Notes: generated by a model from the letters alone, not told the origin. Counted from the stretch's first letter, positions 35,619-44,846 are shown. The stretch is DNA of 64,000 bases from CAZDUS01 sp964508705 (GCA_964508705.1 CAZDUS010000001.1:62001-126000); one strand, 5' to 3'. Numbers and translations: made by a program.

Positions 35619-36644
35619 TCACTCCTCCGGCTTATACGGGCAAAGCAGGTTGCGGTCAAAAAGATGACGAACCAACGTGCAATCCAGCGAATGCCCTGCT
35701 TTATACGACTGCACCGTTCCCACAAATCGACCGGTGTCAATCAGGGCCAACGCCGCCACCAAATCCAGAATCGCCCGATGCCACACAGCCTCAAGCGACT
35801 TCCCTTCATGGAATATCATCGGCTTGTTGTAATACCGCCACCGTCCGGCAATCAGGATATTCCTGGTCGTATACCCCAGATGGCGCATGTCGGCAAACAA
35901 CTGCCCGATGGTCCTTACAAAGGCCATCTGCGTAAACGAACAATTCGTGCGTGCCAACGCCCCATGCCGCCCCGTCTCCGGCGTCAATCGCATCCGAAGC
36001 CTCTGTTGCCCGATCGCCGTCTTGAAATTCACCGCGCAATCCAAATCCAGCGCCGGGGCCCCTCCGGTACACGGCTTGACCACCAGGAAACTCCCGTTAG
36101 GCCCCATGATCGCCACAGGCTTCCGGACCGTCACATACTGCACCGGGGTTGTCGTCTCACAAATACCGGCGCTTTCAATCGCCTCCACCAAATCCATACT
36201 GCCGCGGTCAAACAACGGCGGATCACCGGACTCCATCGAGATCTTCACGTTATCCAACCGCATCGCCAACCGCAGGGCAACAATATGCTCCACCATGCGC
36301 ACATAATTATGCGGCGACCCACTACACAAAACGATGTTCCTCTGCGTAGTCCAGATGTTGCCAGCAGAAACACGGATCGGCATGGAATCCGGTAAATCCG
36401 TACGGTCCAGCCACCACCCCTCAACCTCCGACGGCTCAAACTTCAACGTCCGCTGGGCCTTGCCGAAAAACGTTCCCGGCCCCGTCACGGAAACCGGCTT
36501 CCGGATCGTCGTCTGGAAACGCCCGGGATTATCGTTCTCCGGAATCCACTCCATATCCACGGGTTGCGCCAGGAATTTATCCATTTCCCTCTGCAATTCA
36601 GACGCATCGCCCTGCAACAATAAACCATACGGTGTTTCAGACAT
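35619..36644 (-). CDS. LpxC-like protein with altered metal-binding helix
   Basis: 341 residues from ATG 36644 (AGGA five bases upstream). The LpxC fold is clear in both halves: MVEHIVALRLAMRLDNVKIS (His120, first zinc ligand), ESGDPPLFDRGSMDLVEAIE, ARTNCSF where LpxC has ARTFGF, and the C-terminal SYKAGHSLDCTLVRHL (His318). In LpxC the second and third ligands are His and Asp four apart (HKxLD). Here the helix reads VWHRAILDLV, so the residue four before Asp294 is Arg290 and the His is shifted to 289. LpxC deacetylates UDP-3-O-acyl-GlcNAc in lipid A synthesis; this copy may be inactive or have another substrate. It lies between hypD and an FAD oxidoreductase. Confidence 0.75.
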   Translation of the reverse strand: MSETPYGLLLQGDASELQREMDKFLAQPVDMEWIPENDNPGRFQTTIRKPVSVTGPGTFFGKAQRTLKFEPSEVEGWWLDRTDLPDSMPIRVSAGNIWTTQRNIVLCSGSPHNYVRMVEHIVALRLAMRLDNVKISMESGDPPLFDRGSMDLVEAIESAGICETTTPVQYVTVRKPVAIMGPNGSFLVVKPCTGGAPALDLDCAVNFKTAIGQQRLRMRLTPETGRHGALARTNCSFTQMAFVRTIGQLFADMRHLGYTTRNILIAGRWRYYNKPMIFHEGKSLEAVWHRAILDLVAALALIDTGRFVGTVQSYKAGHSLDCTLVRHLFDRNLLCPYKPEE

Positions 36645-36711
36645 TTCAATCCTCATAAAATAATTTGCCCATAACAACCAAAGCCACCCCGCTAAGTCAA
36701 GCGGTCATGTG

Positions 36712-38262
36712 TCATCGCCCCTTGAAACGACACGCCAACCGGATCCCATCCGCCGCGCTCGAAACAATCCCGCCCGCATACCCCGCCCCCTCACCAATCG
36801 GATACAAGCCCGACATGGTCAGCGACTGATAGGTCTCGTTATCCCTCAATATTCTCACCGGCGCTGACGTCCCTGTCTCCGGCGCCACCAATACCCCATT
36901 CTGGATAAACCCGCGAATCTGATGGTCAAACTGGGTGAATCCGAATCTCAACCCCTCGGCAACGAGTGCCGGCAATAGCGTGTTGAGATCAGCATCAAAA
37001 GTCCCGGGCCGATACGAACTCTTCCCCGCCTTCCCCATTCTGCCCGCCATGAAATCACGAAGGTTCTGGGCTGGCGCCACTTGGGGCCCCGCCCCATGGC
37101 AAACTTCCTCCATCCGCCGCCGAAAATCCAATCCCGCCAACGGATGCTCCGGTAAATCCGCCGGAAGCACCGAGACCACAATCGCGCCGTTGGTGACAAT
37201 CCCGCTTCGTTCACTCCAACTCATGCCATTCACGCACACATGCCCAGCACGACTGCTGGCGTTGATAATTTCCCCGCCCGGACACACACAGAAGCTATAC
37301 ACCCCGCGCCCGTCCCTCGTCGTCGCCGTCAGCTTGTAATCCGCTGGCCCAGTCAGCCCCGTGTCAAACCCGCGCCCGAATTGCCACTCATCAATGAAGC
37401 CCCGCGGATGCTCCACCCGCGCCCCCACCGCAAACGGCTTCTTCTCCATGGCCACACCGCCATCAAACAACTCCTTGTATAACTCATCCGCGCTATGCCC
37501 GATCGCCAGTATCACTCCATCCGACACGCACACACCTTTGTCCGAAATCACCTCCAGGCGATTCCCACGCCCGCTCCGAACCCCCGTCACCGCCCACCCG
37601 TACCGGATTTCAACTCCTTGCTCCACCAACTGCTTCGTGATCGCCGGAATGATCGTCCGTAATTGATCACTGCCCAGATGTGGCTTGGCCTGATAACCAA
37701 TGCGCGGGTCCGCGCCAAAAGCAATGAGCGCCTTGTGGAAATAATCCGTCTCCGCGCTCTGGTTGCGAGCCGTCAGCTTCCCGTCGGAAAAAGCCCCCGC
37801 CCCACCCTCGCCAAACAACACGTTGCTATGCTCATCCAGCGCCCCCGATTCCGCGATCGCCCTCACATCCGCCAACCTCTCACCCACCGGCTTCCCCTGC
37901 TCAAGAATCAACGGCCGATACCCCTTCCGCACTAGCACCAAAGCGCAAAGCAGACCGGCCGGACCAAGCCCGACAATAATAGGCCGCTCCTCAGGCTGGT
38001 GAATCCCGCCCGCTAAATCCAGCTCCGGAAAAACATATTCCTTAAATCCGCCCGGAACCGAATCATCCCGCAACCGGACCGCCAACGTGTAAACCCGGTG
38101 GATTCGCACTTTCTTCCGCGCATCAAGCGCTTCCCGCAGAATCACAACATCCCGGATATCCTCACGGCTCACCTTCAGTTTCCTGGCCGCGAGCCCAATC
38201 ACCGGACTCCGGTCATGCAATTCCTGTTCAACATTTGAAAGCACGAAGTAAGCCATGGTCAT
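36712..38262 (-). CDS. FAD-dependent dehydrogenase of the COG2509 type
   Basis: 516 residues. A small N-terminal domain (about 1-85: YFVLSNVEQELHDRSPVIGL ... KVRIHRVYTLAV) is followed by the FAD fold: IIVGLGPAGLLCALVLVRKG, LILEQGKPVGERL, GEGGAGAFSDGKLTAR, FAVGARVEHPRGFIDEWQFG, VYSFCVCPGGEI, and LYPIGEGAGYAGGIVSSAADG. These fit uncharacterised FAD-dependent dehydrogenases of COG2509. Substrate unknown. The start overlaps the metallopeptidase gene by four bases. Confidence 0.85.
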   Translation of the reverse strand: MTMAYFVLSNVEQELHDRSPVIGLAARKLKVSREDIRDVVILREALDARKKVRIHRVYTLAVRLRDDSVPGGFKEYVFPELDLAGGIHQPEERPIIVGLGPAGLLCALVLVRKGYRPLILEQGKPVGERLADVRAIAESGALDEHSNVLFGEGGAGAFSDGKLTARNQSAETDYFHKALIAFGADPRIGYQAKPHLGSDQLRTIIPAITKQLVEQGVEIRYGWAVTGVRSGRGNRLEVISDKGVCVSDGVILAIGHSADELYKELFDGGVAMEKKPFAVGARVEHPRGFIDEWQFGRGFDTGLTGPADYKLTATTRDGRGVYSFCVCPGGEIINASSRAGHVCVNGMSWSERSGIVTNGAIVVSVLPADLPEHPLAGLDFRRRMEEVCHGAGPQVAPAQNLRDFMAGRMGKAGKSSYRPGTFDADLNTLLPALVAEGLRFGFTQFDHQIRGFIQNGVLVAPETGTSAPVRILRDNETYQSLTMSGLYPIGEGAGYAGGIVSSAADGIRLACRFKGR

Positions 38263-38636
38263 CCCAAATCCCTGTCTTCCAATCCATCCTCGTCCAAGCC
38301 AAGATAATGCCCAAGTTCATGCAGATAAGTGCGACGCACCTCCCTCAAAAACTCAGACTCATCTCCATCCACCTCTTCACGGATCACGTCCAGAAACAAG
38401 ATGATCTGCGACGGCACGTCAGCTCCCGATGACGTTTCTTCCTCAAACGATGGCCCCACGAACAACCCCATCGTGTCGGGAGTAATCCCCTCATCAATCA
38501 ATCCCCGACTCGGCTGTGCTTCATAAGTGACCGGCAAAGCCCCGACTTCCTTTCGCAGGCGGACAGGCAAACGTCCAATCGTCCGTGCCACTTCCTTCTC
38601 CGCCAACTCCAGCCACCGGCTCCACCCCTCCTTCAC
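38259..38636 (-). CDS. zincin-like metallopeptidase (DUF1025/PF06262 type)
   Basis: 125 residues with the zinc motif YLHELGHYLGLDEDGLEDRD, an HExxHxxGLDE form typical of the small 'zincin-like' family, preceded by VRRT. The GTG start at 38636 overlaps the Nif3-like gene stop by four bases and its own stop overlaps the FAD oxidoreductase start by four. The operon order is Nif3-like, metallopeptidase, oxidoreductase. Substrate unknown. Confidence 0.82.
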   Translation of the reverse strand: MKEGWSRWLELAEKEVARTIGRLPVRLRKEVGALPVTYEAQPSRGLIDEGITPDTMGLFVGPSFEEETSSGADVPSQIILFLDVIREEVDGDESEFLREVRRTYLHELGHYLGLDEDGLEDRDLG

Positions 38637-39391
38637 AGCCGAATCCCCATATCAATGAATTCCGTCTCCACACCAAACCGCTTCCTCAACAATCCCGCCA
38701 CGGCCTTGACCCCGAATCCCTCCGTCGCATAATGCCCGCCAAAAAACGCATTGATCCCATACTCCTGCGCCAGATTATGCGCTTTCAATTTAGGCTCACC
38801 GCTCACATAAACGTCGATCCCCTTCTCCCCTGCCTCGACAATCTGGTCCGCCGCTCCGCCGGAAACCACCGCCACGGTCCGCACAGCGCGCTTACCGAAA
38901 TCCAATGAGCAAACCGTATTGCCAAACAACCGGTGCGCCTGCTTCTTAAAGTCGGCATAGGGCATAGTCTTCGGCAGTTCCCCGCTGAATCCAAGCGCCA
39001 TGCCGTGATAATCCCCGAACGGTTGCAGGCGTCGCAACCCGAACCCCTTGCAGATTTGCGCGTTATTCCCCAACACCGGATGCGCGTCCAGCGGCAGATG
39101 GCAACCATACACCGCCATATTATGATCCATCAGGAACTTGATCCGCCGGTAATTAAGGTCTGTGATCCGCTTCAGCGAATCCCCCCAGCTCAATCCGTGA
39201 TGACAAATCAGCAAGTCCGCCTTGTGTTCCGCCGCTCGCTTAAAGAATGCCAGCGAGGCATCCACGCCAACGCAGACACGTTTAATCGGCCCGGCATTTT
39301 CAACCTGCAACCCATTATGCGAATCATCCTTAAACGCCGCCACGTTCAAAGTCTTATCCAAAAACGAAACGATGGCATTCAGTGTTGTCAT
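38633..39391 (-). CDS. Nif3-like dinuclear metal centre protein
   Basis: 252 residues, NIF3/YbgI family (GTP cyclohydrolase type 2-like hexamer). Metal ligands in LLICHHGLSWGD, GCHLPLDAHPVLGNN and the C-terminal FFGGHYATEGFGVKA are all present. Function in the cell is uncertain for the family as a whole. First gene of a tight three-gene operon. Confidence 0.92.
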   Translation of the reverse strand: MTTLNAIVSFLDKTLNVAAFKDDSHNGLQVENAGPIKRVCVGVDASLAFFKRAAEHKADLLICHHGLSWGDSLKRITDLNYRRIKFLMDHNMAVYGCHLPLDAHPVLGNNAQICKGFGLRRLQPFGDYHGMALGFSGELPKTMPYADFKKQAHRLFGNTVCSLDFGKRAVRTVAVVSGGAADQIVEAGEKGIDVYVSGEPKLKAHNLAQEYGINAFFGGHYATEGFGVKAVAGLLRKRFGVETEFIDMGIRL

Positions 39392-39694
39392 AATAATCCT
39401 CTCTTACCGCCCGTGTTCTGAAGTTCACGATCACAATTATCTACAGGATTACCGCCGCCACTACCAGAGTTCCCTGTCGGCTTGGGACACACCTACGATT
39501 AGGTAAACGGATACCCCTGATAGGGACGCACCTCCGGCGGAATTCGGCGGAATTAATTGCCCCCCCTTCTCCCCATCATGGAAAACGACAGGGTGTCGTG
39601 GCGCATAATGGGACATTTGGGGACACAATGAATCAATCAACGCCGCTCGCAGGTGGGCTATTCCCTTTCCCGTCCTTGATCCGCTCGTGGCGCT
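39392..39694. other. 303-base non-coding gap upstream of the Nif3-like gene
   Basis: No gene seen. It has a direct repeat GGCGGAATT twice (39536-39555), small palindromes (ACCTACGATTAGGT near 39489; CCCTGATAGGG near 39515) and two GGGGACAC-like words (near 39485 and 39613). Words of that kind often flank REP-associated transposase remnants, but no transposase sequence remains. Probably holds the promoter of the Nif3-like operon. Confidence 0.4.
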
Positions 39695-40648
39695 TCAAAT
39701 TCCCAGCCGGGCTCGATTCTGCTCGTACCACGCCACCGTTTCCTTGAGCCCCGCCTCGAAAGAAATCGTGGACTTGAATCCAAACTCCCGCTCCGCCTTG
39801 GTCGTGTCCAGCTTGCGGCGTGGCTGTCCGTTGGGCTTTGTCGCATCCCATCGGATTTCCCCTTTGAACCCTGTCACACGGGCCACCGTTTCGGTCAAAT
39901 CCTTGATCGTGATTTCAAATGAGCTGCCCAGATTCACCGGCTCGCTTTTGTTATAGCGTTCACAAGCCAGCAGGATACCGCGCGCCGCATCCTTCACATA
40001 TAGAAACTCACGAGTCGGCGTGCCGTCACCCCACGCCTCAATGTACTTGGCCCCGCTGTCACGCGCTTCCACGCATTTCTTGATCAGCGCGGGAATCACA
40101 TGCGAACTGGCCGGATTGAAATTGTCCCGCGGCCCGTACAAGTTCACCGGCAACAGGAAGATGGAATTGTAACCGTATTCAGCTCGGTAGGCTTCCGATT
40201 GCACCAGCAACATCTTCTTGGCCAATCCGTAGGGAGCATTGGTCTCCTCGGGATACCCGTTCCACAAATCCTCTTCCTTGAAAGGGACCGGCGTGAACTT
40301 GGGATAGGCGCAAATGGTGCCAGCCAGCATGACCTTCGCCACCCCGGCCTTCCAGCACTCATGCACCAACTGGACGCCCATCATCAGGTTGTCATAGAAG
40401 AATTCTCCCGGATGCTCGCGATTGGCCCCGATCCCACCCACCTTGGCCGCCAGATGAATAACCATGTTGGGCTTCGCATCCTTCAGCATGCGCCGGATAT
40501 CCGCCACATCACGCAAATCGTAATCCTCGATGTTCGGAATGAACACCGTCTCAGCCTTGCTCTCCTTGAGCGCCTCCACCACAAACGACCCAAGAAATCC
40601 TGCGCCGCCCGTGACCACCACCCGCTTATCCGCCCAAAATGCACTCAT
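39695..40648 (-). CDS. fcl: GDP-L-fucose synthase
   Basis: 317 residues from ATG 40648 (GGAGG six bases upstream); the reading to 40777 would run back into gap and repeat sequence. Extended SDR: VVVTGGAGFLGSFVVEAL, HLAAKVGGIGANREHPGEFF, KVMLAGTICAYPKFTPVPF, catalytic YGLAKKMLL, LYGPRDNFNPASSHVIPALI. It is a 3,5-epimerase/4-reductase that finishes GDP-fucose synthesis from the product of Gmd, encoded 64 bases upstream on the same strand. Confidence 0.95.
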   Translation of the reverse strand: MSAFWADKRVVVTGGAGFLGSFVVEALKESKAETVFIPNIEDYDLRDVADIRRMLKDAKPNMVIHLAAKVGGIGANREHPGEFFYDNLMMGVQLVHECWKAGVAKVMLAGTICAYPKFTPVPFKEEDLWNGYPEETNAPYGLAKKMLLVQSEAYRAEYGYNSIFLLPVNLYGPRDNFNPASSHVIPALIKKCVEARDSGAKYIEAWGDGTPTREFLYVKDAARGILLACERYNKSEPVNLGSSFEITIKDLTETVARVTGFKGEIRWDATKPNGQPRRKLDTTKAEREFGFKSTISFEAGLKETVAWYEQNRARLGI

Positions 40649-40678
40649 ATCATCCTCCGCTAATCTTATTCCCTCTTC

Positions 40679-40706
40679 CTGAACCCCGAACCCTGAACCC
40701 ACCTTC
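40679..40706. repeat. heptad-periodic tract between gmd and fcl
   Basis: CCTGAAC, CCCGAAC, CCTGAAC, CCACCTT. Member of the dispersed YCTGAAN family. Confidence 0.55.
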
Positions 40707-40712
40707 CTTCCC

Positions 40713-41738
40713 TCACCCCTTACGCTTGCCATTGAATGACGCCGCGTGAGCCTCCCGCTCCGCCAACTCCAAATCAAATTCTGTCATGACTCGCGCCAAT
40801 TCCTTGAAGGTAATGCGGGGAGTCCATCCCAGCTTCTTTCTTGCCTTGGAGGCATCGCCCAGCAGGTAATCCACCTCGGCAGGACGGTAAAACCGCGGGT
40901 CAATCTTCACATAATCATGCCAATCAAGATTCAACAACCCGAACACCTCGTCGAGAAATTGCGCAACACTATACGACTCGCCCGTGGCAACGACATAATC
41001 ATCCGGTTGTTCCTGCTGAAGCATGAGCCACATGGCCTCCACGTAATCACGGGCATGACCCCAGTCGCGCTTGGCTTCCAGATTTCCAAGGAAGAGTTCC
41101 TTCTGCAACCCCGCCTTGATCCGCCCCGCCGCCCGTGTAATCTTCCGGGTCACGAAATTCTCGCCGCGCCGCTCGCTCTCATGATTAAACAAAATGCCGT
41201 TGCTGGCGTGCATCCCGTAGGATTCGCGGTAGTTCACCGTCTGCCAGAAACCGGCCACCTTGGCCACCGCGTACGGACTACGCGGATGAAACGCCGTCTT
41301 CTCGCTCTGCGGAGGAAGCGCCGCTCCAAACATTTCCGATGACGACGCCTGATAAAAACGCACCTGATGCCCGGTCGACATGTTGTAGTCACGAATGGCT
41401 TCCAACACCCGCAGAACACCCAGCGCCGTTACATCCGCCGTGTATTCAGGCTGATCAAAGGAAATCCGAACATGCGACTGCGCGGCCAGATTATAAACTT
41501 CGTCAGGCTTCGCCTTGGTCATCACATGCCGCAACGAGGAGCTATCCGCCAAATCCCCGTATTCCAACCTTAGCGCCGCGCCAGGCCGGGACTCCAGCAC
41601 ATGATCGATGCGACTGCGCGAGATGGAGCTCGAGCGTCGAACAATCCCCACAACCTCATATCCCTTATCCAACAACAGCTCTGCCAGATAGGAACCGTCC
41701 TGCCCGGTAATACCAGTAATCAATGCTTTCTTGCTCAT
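40713..41738 (-). CDS. gmd: GDP-mannose 4,6-dehydratase
   Basis: 341 residues from ATG 41738, giving the canonical start MSKKALITGITGQDGSYLAE. Conserved VVGIVRRSSSISRSRIDHV, NLAAQSHVRISFDQPEYTAD, SSSEMFGAALPPQSEKTAFH, and catalytic YAVAKVAGFWQTVNYRESYG. It makes GDP-4-keto-6-deoxymannose, the substrate of the Fcl enzyme encoded next. 103 bases from the GT2-flippase gene upstream. Confidence 0.97.
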   Translation of the reverse strand: MSKKALITGITGQDGSYLAELLLDKGYEVVGIVRRSSSISRSRIDHVLESRPGAALRLEYGDLADSSSLRHVMTKAKPDEVYNLAAQSHVRISFDQPEYTADVTALGVLRVLEAIRDYNMSTGHQVRFYQASSSEMFGAALPPQSEKTAFHPRSPYAVAKVAGFWQTVNYRESYGMHASNGILFNHESERRGENFVTRKITRAAGRIKAGLQKELFLGNLEAKRDWGHARDYVEAMWLMLQQEQPDDYVVATGESYSVAQFLDEVFGLLNLDWHDYVKIDPRFYRPAEVDYLLGDASKARKKLGWTPRITFKELARVMTEFDLELAEREAHAASFNGKRKG

Positions 41739-41841
41739 AAACCCTGCCCAACCCTCTTCATTGTTTTCCGCCTCCCGAAATCCATCCGCCACCGTCGGCG
41801 AGGAAAGATCCCCGGAAAAGCTGTAACTTTAATCGCAAACG

Positions 41842-43908
41842 TTATTCAGGAAAAGTCTTCTTTTCTCCGTTATTCCTCATCTGGCCCCATGGCAGAAGCG
41901 CAATGACCGCCACCAACGCCACCAATCCCGACACTCCCAAGGCCATCACAATCTGCAGCGGCGTCTCATGCCACCGTTCCGCCGCCAGCACATACCCCGC
42001 CGCGCAAACCCCCAGGGGAAGCGCCACAATAAACCGATGTTGCGCCACCTCGTAAGTGAGCAGGGCTGATAATAACGCCAGCGGTGTCAACGCCAGCACC
42101 ATACCCCTGACAACCGGAATCAGTCCGGGATCCGCCGTACCCGCCAGCAAGCGAAGCATGAAGCCTGGGAAAATCATGAAGAAACCGCCTGTTATCGCCA
42201 CAATGATCAACATCAACATCACTCCCTTGAGCAATGTCCTTCCGTTGGCATACGATGCCTCGCCCCCGGAGGCTACCTTCGGGAATAGAGCCGCCGCAAT
42301 GGGTTGCGGCAGGAAAAAGACAATCCTGGCCACCATCGCCGCCTTGGCGAATAGCCCCGCTTGTGTCGCGTCAAAATAATGTTTCACCAACACCAGGTCG
42401 GCATTGCTCAACACCGCAAACCCCGCAAAGGCCGCCATGTACCCTCCCATATACTTCAAGGCATGCCGCCACCCCACCACTCCGTCAGCTTCAGTCCTGT
42501 TCGAGGGCACCTCAACTCCACGGGCCAGAATGGCCTGCTTGATGGCATGGCCACACAGAATCAATCCTGTGACGGCGCCAGCAAATATGCAGAATCCATG
42601 CACGCTCAGCACTCCCACCGCGCCCGCACCCATCATCACCACCCCAGTCCCCAACAACAGCCGCAGCACGTTGCCGCCGTTCCCTATGGCTGTTGCCCAC
42701 CCAAACGCCTGCACCCCCGTCAGAACCCCATTGGGCACCGCGGAATACACCCCAACCACTAACGTCGCGGCCACCACATAAATCGGACCCAAGCTTGTCA
42801 GATTGAAATAGGAACCCAGGTTTTGCCGACCAATCAAAACAGCCAGAAACAGTAATGCCGCAGGTGCCGCCAAACCCTTCATCATTTTGCCCATCAACAC
42901 CCGCGCCAGATCAGGGCGTTTCGCCTGCATGAACCTGGCCACAAAATGCGTCGCCGTTCCGCTCAGGGCCCCCAGCGGCATACTGACCCCCATCATCAAA
43001 CCCAACATCGCCGCCATCACCCCATAATCGGCATCCGAAAGCATACGGACCATCACCAACTGGAAAAGCAGGTTGCAGACATTTCCAATCTGGGCGCCAA
43101 TCATCAACACCAGGCTGTGGAATAATAGGTGGTCGCGTTCAAGGCCCGCTGGATTAAACACCCGTCCCAATGTCCGATCATAAATGTGGACCATCCCATG
43201 AAATGGTGAATGCATGATCCGTAACCGGATCAACGCCAACAGCATTTCCGTCGAAGCCCGGACAACTTGCACCTTGGAGCCCTCGACATCACGCCACACC
43301 GTCGGAATCTCAAGAATCCGCTCCCCTGCCCTCCTCAACTGGAACAACAGATCAACATCAAAGGCCCACTGCGTGATCCCCAGTTTGGGCAACACCTTCA
43401 GCACAGCATCACGACGCATCAACTTGGCCCCGCATTGGGTATCCGTCAGCTTCAATCCAAACAACATCCGGGTAATCCAATTGAAAATCCGTGAGGCCAC
43501 CCGCCGGTCAAGCGGTTGACGCGGACTGACCTGCGCCCCATCACACCAGCGCGAGGCAATAATCCCGCCCGCATTCCCGATGTGTTCCACCAAATCTTGA
43601 AAAGCCTCCGGTGGCGTGGCTCCATCCGCATCAACAAACCCGACCAGTTCTCCGCGTGCCTCCCGGAACCCGAGCATCACCGCCCCGCCCTTGCCAATCG
43701 CCATCGGCTCCACAACAACCCGCAACATCGGATATTGCTGCTGATAAGCGGACACCACCCGTTCCGTCCCGTCCGTGGACCCGTTGATAACAACAACGAT
43801 TTCCCCTTCCGCTCCGTAACGACTTGAAAAATAAGGAAGATACGCATCGAGCATTTTCCCGATTCGGGTTTCCTCGTTATGAGCGGGGACAATGATGGTT
43901 AGCCGCAT
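41842..43908 (-). CDS. fusion of GT2 glycosyltransferase and polysaccharide flippase
   Basis: 688 residues from ATG 43908. Residues 1-250 are a family 2 glycosyltransferase close to dolichyl-phosphate glucosyltransferase types: MRLTIIVPAHNEETRIGKML, VVVINGSTDGTE, FVDADGATPP (Asp93, Asp95), DTQCGAKLMRRD, WAFDVDLLFQL. Residues about 260-688 are a Wzx/MATE-like flippase with about 12-14 membrane helices (IGAQIGNVCNLLFQLVMVRM ...). Such a fusion would couple making a lipid-linked sugar with its export. The frame stays open upstream into a sua5 remnant, but the GT2 start matches its family, so I begin here. No good ribosome site is visible. Confidence 0.75.
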   Translation of the reverse strand: MRLTIIVPAHNEETRIGKMLDAYLPYFSSRYGAEGEIVVVINGSTDGTERVVSAYQQQYPMLRVVVEPMAIGKGGAVMLGFREARGELVGFVDADGATPPEAFQDLVEHIGNAGGIIASRWCDGAQVSPRQPLDRRVASRIFNWITRMLFGLKLTDTQCGAKLMRRDAVLKVLPKLGITQWAFDVDLLFQLRRAGERILEIPTVWRDVEGSKVQVVRASTEMLLALIRLRIMHSPFHGMVHIYDRTLGRVFNPAGLERDHLLFHSLVLMIGAQIGNVCNLLFQLVMVRMLSDADYGVMAAMLGLMMGVSMPLGALSGTATHFVARFMQAKRPDLARVLMGKMMKGLAAPAALLFLAVLIGRQNLGSYFNLTSLGPIYVVAATLVVGVYSAVPNGVLTGVQAFGWATAIGNGGNVLRLLLGTGVVMMGAGAVGVLSVHGFCIFAGAVTGLILCGHAIKQAILARGVEVPSNRTEADGVVGWRHALKYMGGYMAAFAGFAVLSNADLVLVKHYFDATQAGLFAKAAMVARIVFFLPQPIAAALFPKVASGGEASYANGRTLLKGVMLMLIIVAITGGFFMIFPGFMLRLLAGTADPGLIPVVRGMVLALTPLALLSALLTYEVAQHRFIVALPLGVCAAGYVLAAERWHETPLQIVMALGVSGLVALVAVIALLPWGQMRNNGEKKTFPE

Positions 43909-43956
43909 GGCGAGAATAATGCCAAAGCCGCCCCCCAATGAACAAATAAATAAAAG

Positions 43957-44241
43957 CGCCGTGACCAGATCCGGAACCCTGGGCGCCTTTGGCAACACCA
44001 TCGTCAACGGCCCAAGCCAGAATTGGTCGATTAAGACCGGCGGCGGCGGAATTTCGTCAGTCAAAAGTGGCAACTGGGCTGGCCCGCTCACATGGACAAT
44101 CAAGGAGTCGAAGTGAGGGCGCCGCTTGGCTTCAAATACTTTGGCCACTGCCTCCTCGTTAAATACAGCCACCCCCAGTCCATAAACAGTTTCCGTAGGG
44201 AAAGCCACAATGCCGCTGTTGCGCAAGAGTCCGCCGCCCGC
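43957..44241 (-). pseudogene. remnant of sua5/yrdC (threonylcarbamoyl-AMP synthase)
   Basis: About 95 codons with unmistakable Sua5 sequence: LLRNSGIVAFPTETVYGLGV, KVFEAKRRPHFDSLIVHV, and FWLGPLTMVLPKAPRVPDLV. A TGA lies just before the homology begins (44242-44244) and the similarity ends after PDLVTA, before the rest of the YrdC domain, so both ends are missing. The frame continues open into the GT2 gene. Intact Sua5 is essential for tRNA t6A, so a full copy must exist elsewhere. Confidence 0.75.
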
Positions 44242-44267
44242 TCAATTGCGCCAGGATCGTTATCTTT

Positions 44268-44846
44268 CTATCGCCTCATTTCGTGGTACGCCAGGATCCA
44301 CTCCGCAGCCTCACGGATTACAGGGAGTACGGTTATGTGTGCTGGGATTTCCTGGCGATGATGGGATCCGTGTCCGGTCAGGAGAAAAATTCCGGTTACT
44401 CCCGCTTCCGCGCCCAATACAGCGTCATGCGGATGATCCCCCACAATAAATGAGCGCTGTAGGTTTACTCCATATTCGCCCGCCGCCTTCTCAAGAAAAT
44501 AGGGCCGGGGCTTGATACAGGCACACTGATCCGCACGCTGGTGGGGACAGCAATAGAGCGCGGAGATGACAACTCCATGCCTGCGCAATTCGTCAACAAC
44601 ATGGTCGTTGACCCGCGACACCTCATCGGCCGTCACCACGCCCCGGGAGACCCCCGATTGATTGGTGACAATGAAAAGCAGGAAATGTTCCTGCAGTTTC
44701 TGCAGGGCTCGAACCGTATCCGGATAGAATACGACTTCAGAAGGATGACCGAGATGGCCACGATCCTCGATAATCGTGCCATCCCGGTCCAAAAAAACCG
44801 CTGGTTTCAGAGTTAACCCTATGACAAGCGGGTTAACAGCCCTCAA
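44268..44846 (-). CDS. gmhB: HAD-IIIA phosphatase of the GmhB type
   Basis: 192 residues. HAD motif I AVFLDRDGTIIED, motif II LFIVTNQSGVSRG, the zinc-binding CPHQRADQCAC loop characteristic of GmhB and histidinol phosphatases, KPRPYF, and the final Asp in FIVGDHPHDAVLG. GmhB dephosphorylates heptose-1,7-bisphosphate in ADP-heptose synthesis. The start is TTG 44846, overlapping the pckG stop in TTGA. Other heptose genes are not in view, so a related sugar phosphate is possible. Confidence 0.82.
   Translation of the reverse strand: MRAVNPLVIGLTLKPAVFLDRDGTIIEDRGHLGHPSEVVFYPDTVRALQKLQEHFLLFIVTNQSGVSRGVVTADEVSRVNDHVVDELRRHGVVISALYCCPHQRADQCACIKPRPYFLEKAAGEYGVNLQRSFIVGDHPHDAVLGAEAGVTGIFLLTGHGSHHRQEIPAHITVLPVIREAAEWILAYHEMRR

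Noticed and set aside
39480..39625. Repeated GGGACAC words
   Set aside because: Suggestive of a REP-type transposase boundary, but no transposase sequence or stable palindrome remains, so no mobile element is called.
43909..44226. A 794-residue Sua5-GT2-flippase protein
   Set aside because: The Sua5 part lacks both its start and most of its domain; it is a remnant in a frame that happens to be open.
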